64,000 nucleotides of DNA, taken from NCBI GenBank assembly GCA_003242085.1, contig QBML01000025.1, forward strand, positions 18,112-82,111. Direction: 5' to 3'. The notes under the pieces were generated by a model. That model saw only the letters and a program-made list of their open reading frames with translations, searched no databases and had not been told where the DNA came from. The position numbers and the translations under genes were made by a program. Source of the DNA: Pseudanabaena frigida. GTDB taxonomy: Bacteria > Cyanobacteriota > Cyanobacteriia > Pseudanabaenales > Pseudanabaenaceae. Position 1 is the first letter of the stretch; the number at the start of each line of letters is the position of its first letter. Shown in pieces: positions 1 to 9,517 of this stretch.

Positions 1-1286
1 ACTCTCAAACTATACTTAATTTTTTCGAGATCGGGTAAGGCTTCTTCGCGATCGCCACCAAAGCCAAAACGTCCAACTTCCAGCGATCGCAATGCCTTTT
101 GGAATGATTCTTGGAAAGTGCGCCCGATCGCCATCGCTTCACCGACAGACTTCATCTGGGTGGTGAGAACTGGTTCAGACCCTGGGAATTTCTCGAAGGC
201 AAAGCGAGGAATCTTGGTAACGACATAATCAATAGTTGGCTCAAAACTGGCAGGAGTTTTCTTGGTGATGTCGTTAGAAATTTCATCTAGCGTGTAACCC
301 ACTGCAAGTTTTGCGGCAAATTTGGCGATCGGGAATCCTGTCGCTTTCGAGGCTAGCGCCGAACTACGGGACACGCGAGGATTCATCTCAATGACAACTA
401 CGTCGCCATTTTCAGGATTAATCGAGAACTGAATATTCGATCCACCTGTTTCCACGCCGATTTCACGAATAATCTTGATCGAATAGTCACGCAAGCGCTG
501 ATATTCCTTATCAGTCAGGGTTTGGGCAGGAGCAACCGTAATCGAGTCGCCTGTATGGATACCCATAGGATCGATATTTTCGATGCTGCAAATGATCACC
601 ACGTTATCGGCGAGATCGCGCATCACCTCTAGCTCGTATTCTTTCCAGCCAATCAGCGATCGCTCGATTAGGATTTGAGATACGGGGCTAGCTTCTAAAC
701 CAGAGGCACAAATTTCTTCAAACTCTTCTTGGTTATAGGCTATCCCGCCACCAGTACCGCCCATCGTGAAGGCGGGACGGATAATTAAAGGATAGGAACC
801 AATCTCATGGGCGATCGCACGGGATTCTTCCATAGTTGTTCCCAAGCCAGACGGACACATGGCAACACCAATGCGCTCCATCGCTTCTTTAAATAGCTTG
901 CGATCCTCCGCCATTTCGATCGCTTCTAGTTTTGCGCCAATCAGTTCCACGCCATATTTTTCGAGAACTCCCATTTTTGCAAGTGCTACGGCAGTATTTA
1001 GTGCCGTCTGTCCGCCCATGGTGGGTAAGATGGCATCAGGACGCTCTTTCTCGATAATTTGGGCGACAACTTCGGGGGTAATCGGCTCAATATAAGTGCG
1101 ATCGGCTGTAGCGGGATCGGTCATGATCGTCGCGGGATTGGAGTTAACTAGGATCACGTAATAGCCCTCGTCCCGTAAAACTTTACAGGCTTGGGTTCCT
1201 GAGTAGTCAAATTCGCAGGCTTGCCCGATCACAATTGGGCCAGCGCCAATCAGCAAAATCTTTTGGATGTCATTACGGCGGGGCAT
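1..1286 (-). CDS. carB: Carbamoyl-phosphate synthase large subunit, N-terminal part (partial)
   Basis: Makes carbamoyl phosphate from bicarbonate, ammonia (from glutamine via CarA) and two ATP, feeding pyrimidine and arginine synthesis. The reading frame starts at an ATG at 1286 with [17 protein letters not shown], the typical CarB start, and runs off the left edge after about 428 of the roughly 1080 residues expected. The first ATP-grasp domain is visible, with the FTMGGTGGG loop and the [16 protein letters not shown] motif near residue 300. Identity is secure from these motifs. Whether the rest of the gene is intact cannot be seen here. Confidence 0.95.
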   Translation of the reverse strand, partial: MPRRNDIQKILLIGAGPIVIGQACEFDYSGTQACKVLRDEGYYVILVNSNPATIMTDPATADRTYIEPITPEVVAQIIEKERPDAILPTMGGQTALNTAVALAKMGVLEKYGVELIGAKLEAIEMAEDRKLFKEAMERIGVAMCPSGLGTTMEESRAIAHEIGSYPLIIRPAFTMGGTGGGIAYNQEEFEEICASGLEASPVSQILIERSLIGWKEYELEVMRDLADNVVIICSIENIDPMGIHTGDSITVAPAQTLTDKEYQRLRDYSIKIIREIGVETGGSNIQFSINPENGDVVVIEMNPRVSRSSALASKATGFPIAKFAAKLAVGYTLDEISNDITKKTPASFEPTIDYVVTKIPRFAFEKFPGSEPVLTTQMKSVGEAMAIGRTFQESFQKALRSLEVGRFGFGGDREEALPDLEKIKYSLR

Positions 1287-1458
1287 ATAATCTTGTATTT
1301 CTTAGGTAACTCGCAATACATTTTATAGCGTCATGGCGATCTCTTAGTATGTAGCGCATGATGCTAATTAGTTTGTTGGCTATGAACTAACACTATTTCC
1401 CTGTGTCTTTGAGGGGTGTTAAGATGCAAATGGTTAGACGTATCGGAGATGTGCAGCC

Positions 1459-1731
1459 ATGTTAACGACAGAAACTTCTACTCGAAGCAATATTAGGCGA
1501 TCGCTAATCCAAGAAATCGAACAAACTTCAGATCATGTACTAAGTGAGGTTTTAGATTTTCTTTTGTTTGTGAGGGCGAAACATTCACAAGATGATTTGA
1601 ATATAAATGCTGGTAGCGATGAAACTGATGAAAATTATGAGGATATTGCAGATGCTAAAGCTGCTCTAGCATCTATTGATTCTGAAGGTACTATCTCTTG
1701 GGAAACGCTTAAGGCTGAGATTGGGCTATGA
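1459..1731 (+). CDS. Antitoxin-like protein (DUF2281-like) of a type II TA pair
   Basis: A 90-residue acidic protein whose core, IQEIEQTSDHVLSEVLDFLL, resembles the short helical antitoxins annotated as DUF2281. It is followed by a RelE/ParE-like toxin with a 4-base ATGA overlap, the usual antitoxin-first order. A close paralogue lies at 60129-60416: both start MLTTE.ST and share the EVLDFLLF.RAKHS block, but that copy is paired with a different toxin. The role is inferred from size, charge and neighbour; no DNA-binding motif is obvious. Confidence 0.75.
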   Translation: MLTTETSTRSNIRRSLIQEIEQTSDHVLSEVLDFLLFVRAKHSQDDLNINAGSDETDENYEDIADAKAALASIDSEGTISWETLKAEIGL

Positions 1732-1985
1732 CGTATCGCATTGAGTTTGTAAAGCAATCTGCCAAACAGCTAAAATCTCTATCCACTGAAGAACAACAAA
1801 GGATTAAGATAAAAATTGATGCTTTAGCAAATATTCCTCGTCCTGATGGTGTGGTCAAACTGACTGGTGAAGATAATCTCTATCGCATTAGGGTTGGAAA
1901 CTATCGCATAATCTACTTTATTCAGGATAATCAACTACTGGTTTTAGTGCTAAAAATTGGTCATCGTAGAGATGTTTATCAGTAA
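1728..1985 (+). CDS. RelE/ParE-superfamily toxin
   Basis: An 85-residue basic protein with the RelE-fold pattern: FVKQSAKQLKSL near the N terminus, a central KLTGEDNLYRIRVGNYRIIY strand pair and the C-terminal ending LKIGHRRDVYQ. Members of this family usually cut mRNA on the ribosome. The GHRRDVY ending with Arg and Tyr is typical of active RelE proteins. Its start codon overlaps the stop of the antitoxin gene, so the two are probably translated together. The pair looks intact. Confidence 0.85.
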   Translation: MTYRIEFVKQSAKQLKSLSTEEQQRIKIKIDALANIPRPDGVVKLTGEDNLYRIRVGNYRIIYFIQDNQLLVLVLKIGHRRDVYQ

Positions 1986-2037
1986 TTAGTAGAGGCGATC
2001 GTTTACTACATAGCAACAGAAACTTTTACTCAAAGCG

Positions 2038-2196
2038 ATGCGAATTGTGTCGCACACTCGGTCAAGAATTTTAGGCTTTTGCTCTGTCGTATTAGCCTAC
2101 ATTTTTTTCTATAGCTCACCTATATGGAATATTACTCATATCAAATACCGTAATATTGAGCAAAATAATTGTATTACCCCGAAAGTTTCTGTATAA
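2038..2196 (+). CDS. Possible 52-residue protein with one membrane segment (doubtful)
   Basis: A short frame that starts MRIVSHTRSRILGFCSVV and holds a hydrophobic stretch (residues 11-30) that could span the membrane. No clear ribosome binding site is seen. The bases just before it (about 2009-2035, reading ACAGAAACTTTTACTCAAAG) resemble the start of the antitoxin gene at 1459, so this stretch may be a decayed antitoxin copy and not a gene. Low confidence. Confidence 0.2.
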   Translation: MRIVSHTRSRILGFCSVVLAYIFFYSSPIWNITHIKYRNIEQNNCITPKVSV

Positions 2197-2257
2197 TCAT
2201 CAAATTCAAGGCGGTTAGGCTGAAATTTTTAGTATAGTTACTAATTAGGCTAATACC

Positions 2258-2938
2258 ATGTCGGGACAATCACAAGATGATATGTTTGATGAAAAGGAAC
2301 TTGCACAAAGGGTCATTGCTCTCACACTCGCACGCATGATTGGAACCAAAGCAATCGACCCATCCAAGATCAAGAGCAAGAAGAAATTCCATCAGTTAAT
2401 ATACCAGCTAGGAAGATCGGAAGATACTTCCTTTGAAATCCACATCAACCATATTCCAGAACGCATAAACAGTATTAGAATTACGTTGGAAAGCGGTGAC
2501 CCACAATCGGCTATTGTGCTTCTTCACACCTTGATTGAAAGCGAAATGAATACTGTTGTCCGCCTTTTTCTACGGGTTCGCGGATTCTCAAATACCACGA
2601 TTACGACAGCTATTGCAGGGATTGATTTGAAGTCCAAAGTCGATGTTTTACTTCCCGTGCTTGGGATACAGGTAAGTTCTCGAATTCACCAATTGACCTC
2701 TGAGTCACAGCGAATCCGCAATGCAATCGTTCATTTCAAGGCAAACCCTACGCTCTTTAGCGACGTACATGAGGTTGCGGGTGACCACGAGGTATCTAAA
2801 TTAAAGGCATCGGAGTTTTTTAGTCGCAATACTATCCTCGCAATTGAAAGGGATCTGGGGAGGTTTGTCGATGACTGTGCTTCTCAATGTTCGGAAATTC
2901 GAGCTGCACATGCATTACTTGAGCGCTATTCGGTCTAA
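2258..2938 (+). CDS. HEPN-like protein of unknown function
   Basis: A 226-residue soluble, mostly helical protein that I do not recognise by name. Residues 154-159 read RNAIVH, matching the R-x4-H signature of HEPN domains, many of which are RNases in toxin-antitoxin and anti-phage systems; the preceding helix (ESEMNTVVRLFLRV) fits the first HEPN helix. It stands alone in its strand context between a TA pair and an IS630 element, the kind of accessory setting where such proteins occur. RNase activity is inference only; some HEPN proteins lack it. Confidence 0.6.
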   Translation: MSGQSQDDMFDEKELAQRVIALTLARMIGTKAIDPSKIKSKKKFHQLIYQLGRSEDTSFEIHINHIPERINSIRITLESGDPQSAIVLLHTLIESEMNTVVRLFLRVRGFSNTTITTAIAGIDLKSKVDVLLPVLGIQVSSRIHQLTSESQRIRNAIVHFKANPTLFSDVHEVAGDHEVSKLKASEFFSRNTILAIERDLGRFVDDCASQCSEIRAAHALLERYSV

Positions 2939-3163
2939 TCTATCATTTATCGGACATGCGCGAAAAGCTGTGCAGTTGATGAATTTAGACCTTATAGCGA
3001 AGTGATACACCCGTTAAAGTTGTCTATTTCGAGCCAAGATTAGGCAGTCAAAAATGGTTACTTCGTTGTTGAGTTCTAAAAAGTTATTGGCGATCGCAAT
3101 GACGAAAAATTTATTGGTGATGGGGTGCGATCGCGATTTTGTAAGAAGCGTTAATAGGATATA

Positions 3164-4187
3164 TAGCAAATTTCAATCTAGCGAGGTATATTAAAGAGGT
3201 ATATTGTTCAGTTAGGATTCAGGATGAGAGCATATTCAATAGACTTGAGAGAAAAAATAGTCAAACTTTACGAAGAAGGCAAAATATCACAGCGAAAATT
3301 AGCCAAGCAATTTGATGTTGCGCTAAGTTTTATCGAAAAGTTAATTAAGCAATATCGACAGACAGGCAGTGTTGAGCCAAAGAAGCGAATAGTGCAAACC
3401 CCAACAAAACTAAACCATGAGCAGCTAATGGTACTAGAGAAATTAGTTGAGGAAAATAATGATGCAACGCTTGACGAGTTAAGTCAGATGTTGCACGAGC
3501 AAACTGGAGTGCTGATTAGTCGAGTCACTGTAGCTAGAATGCTCAAGAAGCTAAATATAACCTTCAAAAAAAACATTGCATCCAACCGAAAAAGAGAGCG
3601 AAAGAGTTCAGCAACAGCGTTATGAATTCTGGCAATCAGTGCGAGGAATCCTTGCCAAGGACATGATCTTTATTGATGAATCAGGAATAAATTTAGCTCT
3701 AACTAGATTGTATGCTCGTTCACCCAAGGGAGAAAGAGCACGATGCTCAAGACCACTCAAACGGGGTTAAAATGTTTCTGTGATTGGTGCGATAGGGCTT
3801 AAAGGCTTGTTGACCCAAGTTAGTATCTTAGGGGCTGCTGATAGTCTTACCTTTGAAGCTTTTATTGCCACTAAACTAGTTCCTCAGCTTTGGACTGGTG
3901 CTTATGTGTTTATGGATAATTGCTCTATTCATAAGGGAGAAAATATCGAAGCTTTGATTGCGGCGTCTGGGGCAACCCTAATCTATCTACCTCCTTATTC
4001 TCCTGACTTTTCACCAATTGAGAATTGTTGGTCAAAGATTAAGAGTATTCTGCGTTCTATGGGGGCAGGAAATTATCCTGATTTGCTCAAATCCCTTGAT
4101 CGTGCTTTTAATAATCTTTCTCCTTCAGATTTTCTTTCTTGGTTTACTCACTCTTGTTACTGTACCTCTCTAGATTGATGTTTGCTA
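3164..4187 (+). mobile_element. IS630-family insertion sequence, decayed
   Basis: About 1.02 kb bounded by imperfect 25-bp inverted repeats: left from 3164 begins TAGCAAATTTCAATCTAGCG, and the right end at 4163-4187 is its reverse complement with about four changes. Both ends are flanked by TA (3162-3163 and 4188-4189), the target duplication of IS630/Tc1 elements. The single transposase frame inside is broken twice (see the next entry). The right end directly abuts a copy of the local palindromic mini-element. Confidence 0.85.
3224..4178 (+). pseudogene. IS630-family transposase, broken by frameshift and stop
   Basis: N-terminal helix-turn-helix part (MRAYSIDLREKIVKLYEEGK onward) reads to 3625. 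The DDE part continues in another frame after a run of eight A at 3566-3573. The three catalytic blocks are all visible: FIDESG, FMDNCSIH and PPYSPDFSPIEN. A TAA at 3768-3770 interrupts the second frame between PLKRG and NVSVIGAIG, where relatives usually have Lys, so it is a likely AAA-to-TAA change. The A-run shift could be programmed as in some IS630 elements, but the stop makes the enzyme probably inactive. Confidence 0.85.
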
Positions 4188-4216
4188 TAACGATGAAAGA
4201 GATCGCTAAGACAAAT

Positions 4217-4271
4217 CAAAACCCAAATAAATAGAGGGCGCTTCGCGCCCCCTCTATTTATTTGGGTTTTA
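4217..4271. repeat. Palindromic mini-element copy A
   Basis: Long hairpin with outer arms reading AAAACCCAAATAAATAGAGG and its complement around a GC-rich loop. The left flank GATGAAAGAGATCGCTAAGAC matches the left end of copies near 31.25 kb, but the right flank has diverged. It sits immediately beside the IS630 right end and downstream of ureC, where the hairpin may also end transcription. Confidence 0.75.
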
Positions 4272-4303
4272 TTTTCTAATATGTCTATGGAAATATTAGA
4301 GCA

Positions 4304-4350
4304 TTCGGCTTAACTCAGCCAACGTGGACTTTTGGCTGAGTTAAGCCGAA
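4304..4350 (-). terminator. Hairpin downstream of ureC
   Basis: A perfect 17-bp stem, TTCGGCTTAACTCAGCC paired with its complement at 4334-4350, with a 13-base loop, lying 33 bases after the ureC stop. There is no clear T-run, so it is a plausible terminator or RNA-stabilising structure for the urease operon, not a textbook one. Confidence 0.5.
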
Positions 4351-4382
4351 GCCCCACTTAATTGCTTAGGAATGCCATAATC

Positions 4383-6098
4383 TTAAAACAAGAAATATCT
4401 CTGAGCCATTGGCAACACAGAAGCAGGCTCACAGGTTAATAGTTCACCATCGGCACGGACTTCATAGGTTTCAGAATCAACTTCTATCCGTGGTAAAGCA
4501 TCATTGAGCTTTAGATCGCGCTTGCTAATGTTGCGATTTCCCTTGGTTGCCAATACTTGTTTTTGTAGTCCTAGTTGCCGTGGAATTTCTCTCTCGATCG
4601 CAATTTGGGACATAAAAGTAAAGGAAGTCTTGGCGATCGCGCTGCCATAGCTGCCAAACATTGGACGCATGTGCACTGGCTGTGGTGTCGGAATGCTGGC
4701 ATTGGCGTCCCCCATCTGCGCCCATGCAATAAAACCACCCTTAAGCACTAATTCTGGTTTCACCCCAAAAAAAGCAGGTGACCACAGGCAGAGATCGGCA
4801 ATTTTACCGACTTCAATGGAACCCACATATTCGGAAATACCATGGGTAATTGCAGGATTGATCGTGTACTTTGCCACATAGCGTCGCGCTCGGAAGTTGT
4901 CGGCACGATTTAGTCCTTCTATATCTGCTAATGTACCTCGTTGGACTTTCATCTTGTGAGCAGTTTGCCACGTGCGCGTAACCACTTCACCGACTCGCCC
5001 CATAGCTTGAGAGTCAGAGGAAATCATACTGAATGCGCCGAGGTCGTGGAGAATATCTTCAGCAGCGATCGTTTCGCGACGGATGCGTGATTCTGCAAAA
5101 GAAACATCTTCAGGGATGCTAGGATCGAGGTGGTGACAGACCATCAACATATCGAGATGTTCATCAAGCGTATTTAAGGTATAGGGACGAGTGGGATTTG
5201 TGGAAGAAGGAAGTACATTCGCTTCGCCACAAATTTTGATAATGTCAGGGGCATGACCGCCACCTGCGCCTTCAGTGTGATAGGTATGGATCACGCGATT
5301 CTTAAAAGCCGCGATCGTATCTTCTACAAATCCTGCTTCATTTAATGTATCGGTGTGAATGGCAACTTGCACGTCATACTCATCAGCAACGCCTAAACAA
5401 GTATCAATAGTTGCAGGTGTGGTTCCCCAATCTTCATGGAGTTTTAAACCCATTGCGCCCGCTTCTATCTGTTCTACTAAGCCTTCAGGCTTGCTGCTAT
5501 TCCCTTTACCTAAGAATCCTAAATTCATGGGAAAGGCTTCGGCGGATTCTAGCATTCGCGCCATATTCCAAGACCCAGGGGTGCAGGTGGTGGCATTAGT
5601 GCCTGTTGCGGGGCCAGTACCGCCGCCAATCATGGTTGTCACTCCAGAGGCGATCGCTACTTCTATCTGTTGTGGAGAAATGAAGTGAATATGCGAGTCA
5701 ATACCACCTGCGGTGAGAATCTTGCCTTCTCCTGCGATTACTTCTGTACTTGCACCGATAATAATATCGATATTATTTTGAATGTAAGGATTTCCTGCCT
5801 TGCCGATCGCCACAATTTTGCCATCTTTGATCCCTACATCTGCCTTGACTATTCCCCACCAATCAAGGATTAGCGCATTGGTAATCACCACATCCACTGC
5901 ACCGCCTTCTCTTGTGATTGGAGATTGTCCCATGCCATCACGGATTACTTTCCCGCCGCCAAACTTGACTTCATCTCCGTAAGTGGTGTAGTCAAGTTCC
6001 ACTTCGATAAATAGTTCTGTGTCTGCTAAGCGCACACGATCGCCAACTGTTGGCCCATAGGTTTCCGCATAGGCGCGGCGAGACATTCTATAACTCAT
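4383..6098 (-). CDS. ureC: Urease alpha (catalytic) subunit
   Basis: Hydrolyses urea to ammonia and carbamate at a dinuclear nickel site in the cytoplasm. The 571 residues match the usual length. Nickel ligands are visible: His136 and His138 (DSHIHF), the carbamylated Lys219 (GLKLHEDWG), His248 and His274, and Asp362 ([10 protein letters not shown]). The flap Cys321-His322-His323 lies in [14 protein letters not shown]. It is the last gene of ureD-A-B-C, 3 bases after ureB. The annotated start gives [16 protein letters not shown]; a start at Met5 is also possible. No sign of damage. Confidence 0.98.
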   Translation of the reverse strand: MSYRMSRRAYAETYGPTVGDRVRLADTELFIEVELDYTTYGDEVKFGGGKVIRDGMGQSPITREGGAVDVVITNALILDWWGIVKADVGIKDGKIVAIGKAGNPYIQNNIDIIIGASTEVIAGEGKILTAGGIDSHIHFISPQQIEVAIASGVTTMIGGGTGPATGTNATTCTPGSWNMARMLESAEAFPMNLGFLGKGNSSKPEGLVEQIEAGAMGLKLHEDWGTTPATIDTCLGVADEYDVQVAIHTDTLNEAGFVEDTIAAFKNRVIHTYHTEGAGGGHAPDIIKICGEANVLPSSTNPTRPYTLNTLDEHLDMLMVCHHLDPSIPEDVSFAESRIRRETIAAEDILHDLGAFSMISSDSQAMGRVGEVVTRTWQTAHKMKVQRGTLADIEGLNRADNFRARRYVAKYTINPAITHGISEYVGSIEVGKIADLCLWSPAFFGVKPELVLKGGFIAWAQMGDANASIPTPQPVHMRPMFGSYGSAIAKTSFTFMSQIAIEREIPRQLGLQKQVLATKGNRNISKRDLKLNDALPRIEVDSETYEVRADGELLTCEPASVLPMAQRYFLF

Positions 6099-6101
6099 AG
6101 T

Positions 6102-6413
6102 TTAATTCTCCAATTTTCCTTCTACCAAAGCATTAAATCCATAAACCTCGCGATCGCCCACATAGGGAACGAGATTTATCTCTTTCTCATCTCCTGGCTC
6201 AAAGCGTACCGATGTCCCCGCAGGAATATCGAGATGTGTTCCTTTAGCGCGATCTCGATCGAAGATCAAAGCGCGATTTGTTTCATAGAAGTGATAGTGC
6301 GAACCAACTTGGATCGGGCGATCGCCTGAATTAGCAACTGTGAGTGTAATCACTTCTCGCCCAGCATTTAATTCAATATCCCCTTCTTGGGTAATTATTT
6401 CACCAATAATCAT
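6102..6413 (-). CDS. ureB: Urease beta subunit
   Basis: The structural 103-residue subunit that packs with UreA and UreC. It opens with [20 protein letters not shown] and contains the [15 protein letters not shown] block near residues 35-50 that is diagnostic of the family. It lies 3 bases upstream of ureC and is separated from ureA by a 244-base spacer that holds a small unrelated frame. In many genomes the ureA-ureB gap is short, so the spacer is unusual. Confidence 0.97.
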   Translation of the reverse strand: MIIGEIITQEGDIELNAGREVITLTVANSGDRPIQVGSHYHFYETNRALIFDRDRAKGTHLDIPAGTSVRFEPGDEKEINLVPYVGDREVYGFNALVEGKLEN

Positions 6414-6457
6414 AGGTTTATCTCCAATTATTAAGATTTTAATTTGATTATGCGGCT

Positions 6458-6637
6458 TTAGATGTTTAGAATTTGAGCAGCAGTTAAGTCTAATTCAGGA
6501 GATGTATCAACTACTCGACCGTCACTCAGTTCATAATGTCTGTCTTTAGAACAAAATTCTAGAAATTGCTCAAAGGTTAATTGAGATTTTGAATCTATTA
6601 CATTGTGTTTATTCTGTGTTGCAGCGATCGCAATCAT
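6458..6637 (-). pseudogene. Uma2-like N-terminal fragment between ureA and ureB
   Basis: A 59-residue frame, MIAIAATQNKHNVIDSKSQL then TFEQFLEFCSKDRHYELSDG and a short tail ending AAQILNI. The TFEQFLEFC..RHYELSDGR.V pattern matches the start of Uma2-family putative endonucleases, very common in cyanobacteria and normally about 190 residues, so this is only the first third. No continuation is seen before ureB. It is read in the urease operon direction, so it may still be translated. Function unlikely. Confidence 0.5.
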
Positions 6638-6657
6638 CTCAAATCTCCACAGCTTAA

Positions 6658-6960
6658 CTAGCGAATAGGATTATGCACTGTAACAAGTTTCGTTCCATCG
6701 GGGAAAGTTGCCTCAACTTGCACATCATGGATCATTTCAGGAATACCTTCCATCACGTCATCACGAGTTAATAAAGTTGCTCCGTAGGACATTAATTCGG
6801 CAACTGTGCGACCTTCCCTTGCGCCTTCTAAAATCTCGGCAGTAATGAAGGCGATCGCTTCGGGATAATTTAACTTCAGCCCTTTAGCCTTGCGACGCTC
6901 CGCTAACAGGGCAGCCGTAAAAATCAGCAATTTATCTTTTTCTTGAGGCGTAAGCTGCAT
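6658..6960 (-). CDS. ureA: Urease gamma subunit
   Basis: The 100-residue smallest urease subunit. It begins [20 protein letters not shown] and carries the family blocks [20 protein letters not shown] and the ending [16 protein letters not shown]. Full length. It follows ureD after a 68-base spacer that contains a 22-base copy of the ureD 3' end, and it precedes the small Uma2-like frame and ureB. Confidence 0.97.
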   Translation of the reverse strand: MQLTPQEKDKLLIFTAALLAERRKAKGLKLNYPEAIAFITAEILEGAREGRTVAELMSYGATLLTRDDVMEGIPEMIHDVQVEATFPDGTKLVTVHNPIR

Positions 6961-6966
6961 GAATAT

Positions 6967-7050
6967 TTACCAAACTCTAGGTACGCATTTACTTGTTTTT
7001 TAATTTTAGCGAAGCCAAAATCAAAAAATTACCAAACTCTAGGTACGCAT
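6967..7050. repeat. 22-bp direct repeat of the ureD 3' end
   Basis: TTACCAAACTCTAGGTACGC plus AT occurs at 6967-6988 and again at 7029-7050. The second copy encodes the last codons of UreD (CVPRVW and stop); the first lies in the ureD-ureA spacer. This looks like a small duplication that lengthened the spacer. Confidence 0.8.
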
Positions 7051-7853
7051 ATTGCTCTATCTCTATAGGATACACGTAAAAGCTGCCAAATTTGCTGAAA
7101 CCATTTACGCGCATCACTGGAAGAATCACCACAATATCGACAAACTAAACCACACAGCGATCTCGTGACTCCTGATACCCCCTGATAATTACCTTGCTCC
7201 CAAGTGGAACGAATTAGCGTAATTAATTCAGGTTCAACTTGTACGCCTACAAAGATAAAACTCGCCGCGATCGCATAGTTATTTAATCCATTAGGACTCC
7301 CTAACATTTCCGAATTTCCATTTAGATATTGGCGATCGATCCATAGGGGCATTTGGTCGCGCCATACCTCTGTATGCGATCGCCAATTACCATCAATAAA
7401 CTTTTCACCACTTGCCGTACGTCCAAATCTAATAATTTCCCATAGAGTACAAGTTGCGGATGGGGCTAGGTCAATTCTTGTGGTTTGCCGATATTTAGCT
7501 TCTGCAAAGGCGATCGTTTCTTGGGGAAACCATTCTAAACTTGCGCCTTCATCAATGCGAATATGGATATTTTGTAAAGATTCCGCACCAGTACTGCGAT
7601 AGATTTTGCTGGCAGTTGCTGTAGTGATCAGAGCTTGAGCATGGGGTTGTAAATGAATTTTCGCAGATAGGCGATCGCCACCGACTAAACCACCTGCGGT
7701 ATGCAAGAGAATGCAATGACAAACTTCTTCACCTTCGGGATAAAGCGATCGCTGAATTTTCCAAGGTGCTACGGCGTAATTACGGGCTAATACAGTTTGT
7801 TGATTTCGCTTAATAAAATCTAATTGTAATTCTCCCACCCAAGATGAAGCCAT
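7029..7853 (-). CDS. ureD: Urease accessory protein UreD
   Basis: Scaffold that joins UreF and UreG to the urease apoenzyme for nickel insertion. The 274 residues begin MASSWVGELQLDFIKRNQQT and contain LHTAGGLVGGDRLSAKIHL and ITTATASKIYRSTGAESLQN, both typical. It is the first gene of the ureDABC group, directly downstream of urtE on the same strand but separated by a strong hairpin, so it may have its own promoter in the 113-base gap. Confidence 0.95.
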   Translation of the reverse strand: MASSWVGELQLDFIKRNQQTVLARNYAVAPWKIQRSLYPEGEEVCHCILLHTAGGLVGGDRLSAKIHLQPHAQALITTATASKIYRSTGAESLQNIHIRIDEGASLEWFPQETIAFAEAKYRQTTRIDLAPSATCTLWEIIRFGRTASGEKFIDGNWRSHTEVWRDQMPLWIDRQYLNGNSEMLGSPNGLNNYAIAASFIFVGVQVEPELITLIRSTWEQGNYQGVSGVTRSLCGLVCRYCGDSSSDARKWFQQIWQLLRVSYRDRAICVPRVW

Positions 7854-7906
7854 AGGAATATCTAGTTAATTCTGTGCAATAGGAAACATAGCATTTAATA
7901 CACCGA

Positions 7907-7967
7907 GGAAAACAATAAAAATAGGGAGGAAGCGCGATGCACTTCCTCCCTATTTTTATTGTTTTCC
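7907..7967 (-). terminator. Long hairpin after urtE
   Basis: Near-perfect 26-bp inverted repeat: GGAAAACAATAAAAATAGGG onward on one side, its complement ending at 7967, with a 9-base loop. The arm reaches into the urtE stop codon. It probably ends or weakens urt transcription before ureD. Confidence 0.65.
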
Positions 7968-8689
7968 TAAACGGCTAGGAATTTCTGAATGACTTCATTA
8001 CTTAGTTCTGATGTTTTGCCAGAAGCAACAATACCGCCTTTTTGCATGGCATAGTACCAGTCAGCTTGGCGCACAAAATGCAAATGCTGCTCCACTAACA
8101 AGATCGAAATACCTGTAGTAGCAACAATATGCTTAACCGCAGATTCAATCTCTAAAATAATTGATGGCTGAATTCCTTCTGTCGGTTCATCGAGGATTAA
8201 TAATCTGGGTTGTCCCATTAAAGCGCGGGCGATCGCTAATTGTTGTTGTTGACCGCCGCTAAGGTCGCCACCCATGCGATTGAGCATTGATTTTAGTACT
8301 GGAAATAGCTCATGCACCATATCCAAAAGATTTTGGCGCACCGCAGGCGTGACAGGATGAGATTCTAAACCTAGTAATAGATTTTCTCTGACGGTCATCC
8401 GTGGCATTACTTCGCGACCTTGAGGCACATAGCCCACACCCATTCTCGCCCTTTGATCGGGAGTAAGTTGGGTGATGTCTTTCCCGAAAAAGGATACATC
8501 ACCTAGTCTAGGTTTCAGTAATCCCATGATCGTTTTCAATAGAGTAGTTTTCCCTACCCCATTACGACCAATCAAGCAGACCATTTTCCCAGAAGCAACA
8601 CCCATATCTACATTACGGAGAATATGACTCTCACCATAATAAACATTAAGATTATTCAGTCGCAAAATCGGGTCGTTAATTTCTTCCAC
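7967..8689 (-). CDS. urtE: Urea ABC transporter ATP-binding protein UrtE
   Basis: One of two ATPases powering the urea importer UrtABCDE. The 240 residues show Walker A GRNGVGKTT, signature LSGGQQQQLAIARAL and Walker B LLILDEPTEG followed by IQPSII, a sequence typical of UrtE/LivF. It is last in the urtABCDE order, 72 bases after urtD, and is followed by a strong hairpin. Confidence 0.96.
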   Translation of the reverse strand: MEEINDPILRLNNLNVYYGESHILRNVDMGVASGKMVCLIGRNGVGKTTLLKTIMGLLKPRLGDVSFFGKDITQLTPDQRARMGVGYVPQGREVMPRMTVRENLLLGLESHPVTPAVRQNLLDMVHELFPVLKSMLNRMGGDLSGGQQQQLAIARALMGQPRLLILDEPTEGIQPSIILEIESAVKHIVATTGISILLVEQHLHFVRQADWYYAMQKGGIVASGKTSELSNEVIQKFLAV

Positions 8690-8761
8690 AAAGTACCTCT
8701 GTTCTAATTTGATTCTTTAGGGGTGAGCTATTAGCTTGTAAAGAACTGCAATTACCAAAAG

Positions 8762-9517
8762 CTAATGCTCCTCCTCTTCCTGCTGACCTAAATAGACCTC
8801 AATTACTCTTGGATCGTTCTGCACTTCTTCAAAGTTGCCTTCACAAAGTACACTGCCTTGATGTAAAACTGTTACCTTGCGCGCTATTTGACGCACAAAT
8901 TCCATATCGTGCTCAATGACAATAATGGAATGAGTTTCCGCCAGCGACATCAAAAGTTCACCTGTTTTTTCTGTCTCTTCATCGGTCAAACCTGCAACGG
9001 GTTCATCTACTAGTAGTAAATCTGGAGACTGAGCTATTAGCATCCCGATTTCTAGCCATTGCTTTTCACCATGTGATAGAAACTCTGCTTTCATCTCCGA
9101 CTTATGAATTAGTCCGATTGTGTTCAAAAGATCATTGACCTTTTGCTTTTCTACTACTGATGGTGGCTTAAACAATGTGGAAAAGACATTCTTATCTGGA
9201 TTACTCGCTAGCTCTAAGTTCTCTCTTGGCGTAAGATTGAGGTATACGCGAGGAGTTTGGAACTTACGCCCCACACCCATTCTGGCAATTTTATGCTCAG
9301 AAAGTGATCGCGTATTTTTGCCCTTAAATCTGACTTGACCTTGGGTAGGTTTTACCTTACCCGTAATTACATCTAGGAATGTAGTTTTACCTGCACCGTT
9401 GGGACCAATGATTACCCTTAGCTCACCTTGTTCCATATCAAAGTTCAAGTTGTTGATGGCTTTAAATCCATCAAAGCTAACGGTAACATCTTCAATTTCT
9501 AGGATTTTCCCTTTCAC
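8762..9517 (-). CDS. urtD: Urea ABC transporter ATP-binding protein UrtD
   Basis: The second ATPase of the urea importer, 251 residues. Walker A is GPNGAGKTT, the signature loop LSHGEKQWLEIG and Walker B LLLVDEPVAGLTDEE, matching UrtD/LivG. The start at 9517 overlaps the end of urtC by 26 bases, which points to translational coupling. The tail EEEEH is short and acidic. Confidence 0.96.
   Translation of the reverse strand: MKGKILEIEDVTVSFDGFKAINNLNFDMEQGELRVIIGPNGAGKTTFLDVITGKVKPTQGQVRFKGKNTRSLSEHKIARMGVGRKFQTPRVYLNLTPRENLELASNPDKNVFSTLFKPPSVVEKQKVNDLLNTIGLIHKSEMKAEFLSHGEKQWLEIGMLIAQSPDLLLVDEPVAGLTDEETEKTGELLMSLAETHSIIVIEHDMEFVRQIARKVTVLHQGSVLCEGNFEEVQNDPRVIEVYLGQQEEEEH

Noticed and set aside
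859..1095. 78-codon plus-strand frame within carB
   Set aside because: It lies antisense to a well-supported gene and has no independent evidence.
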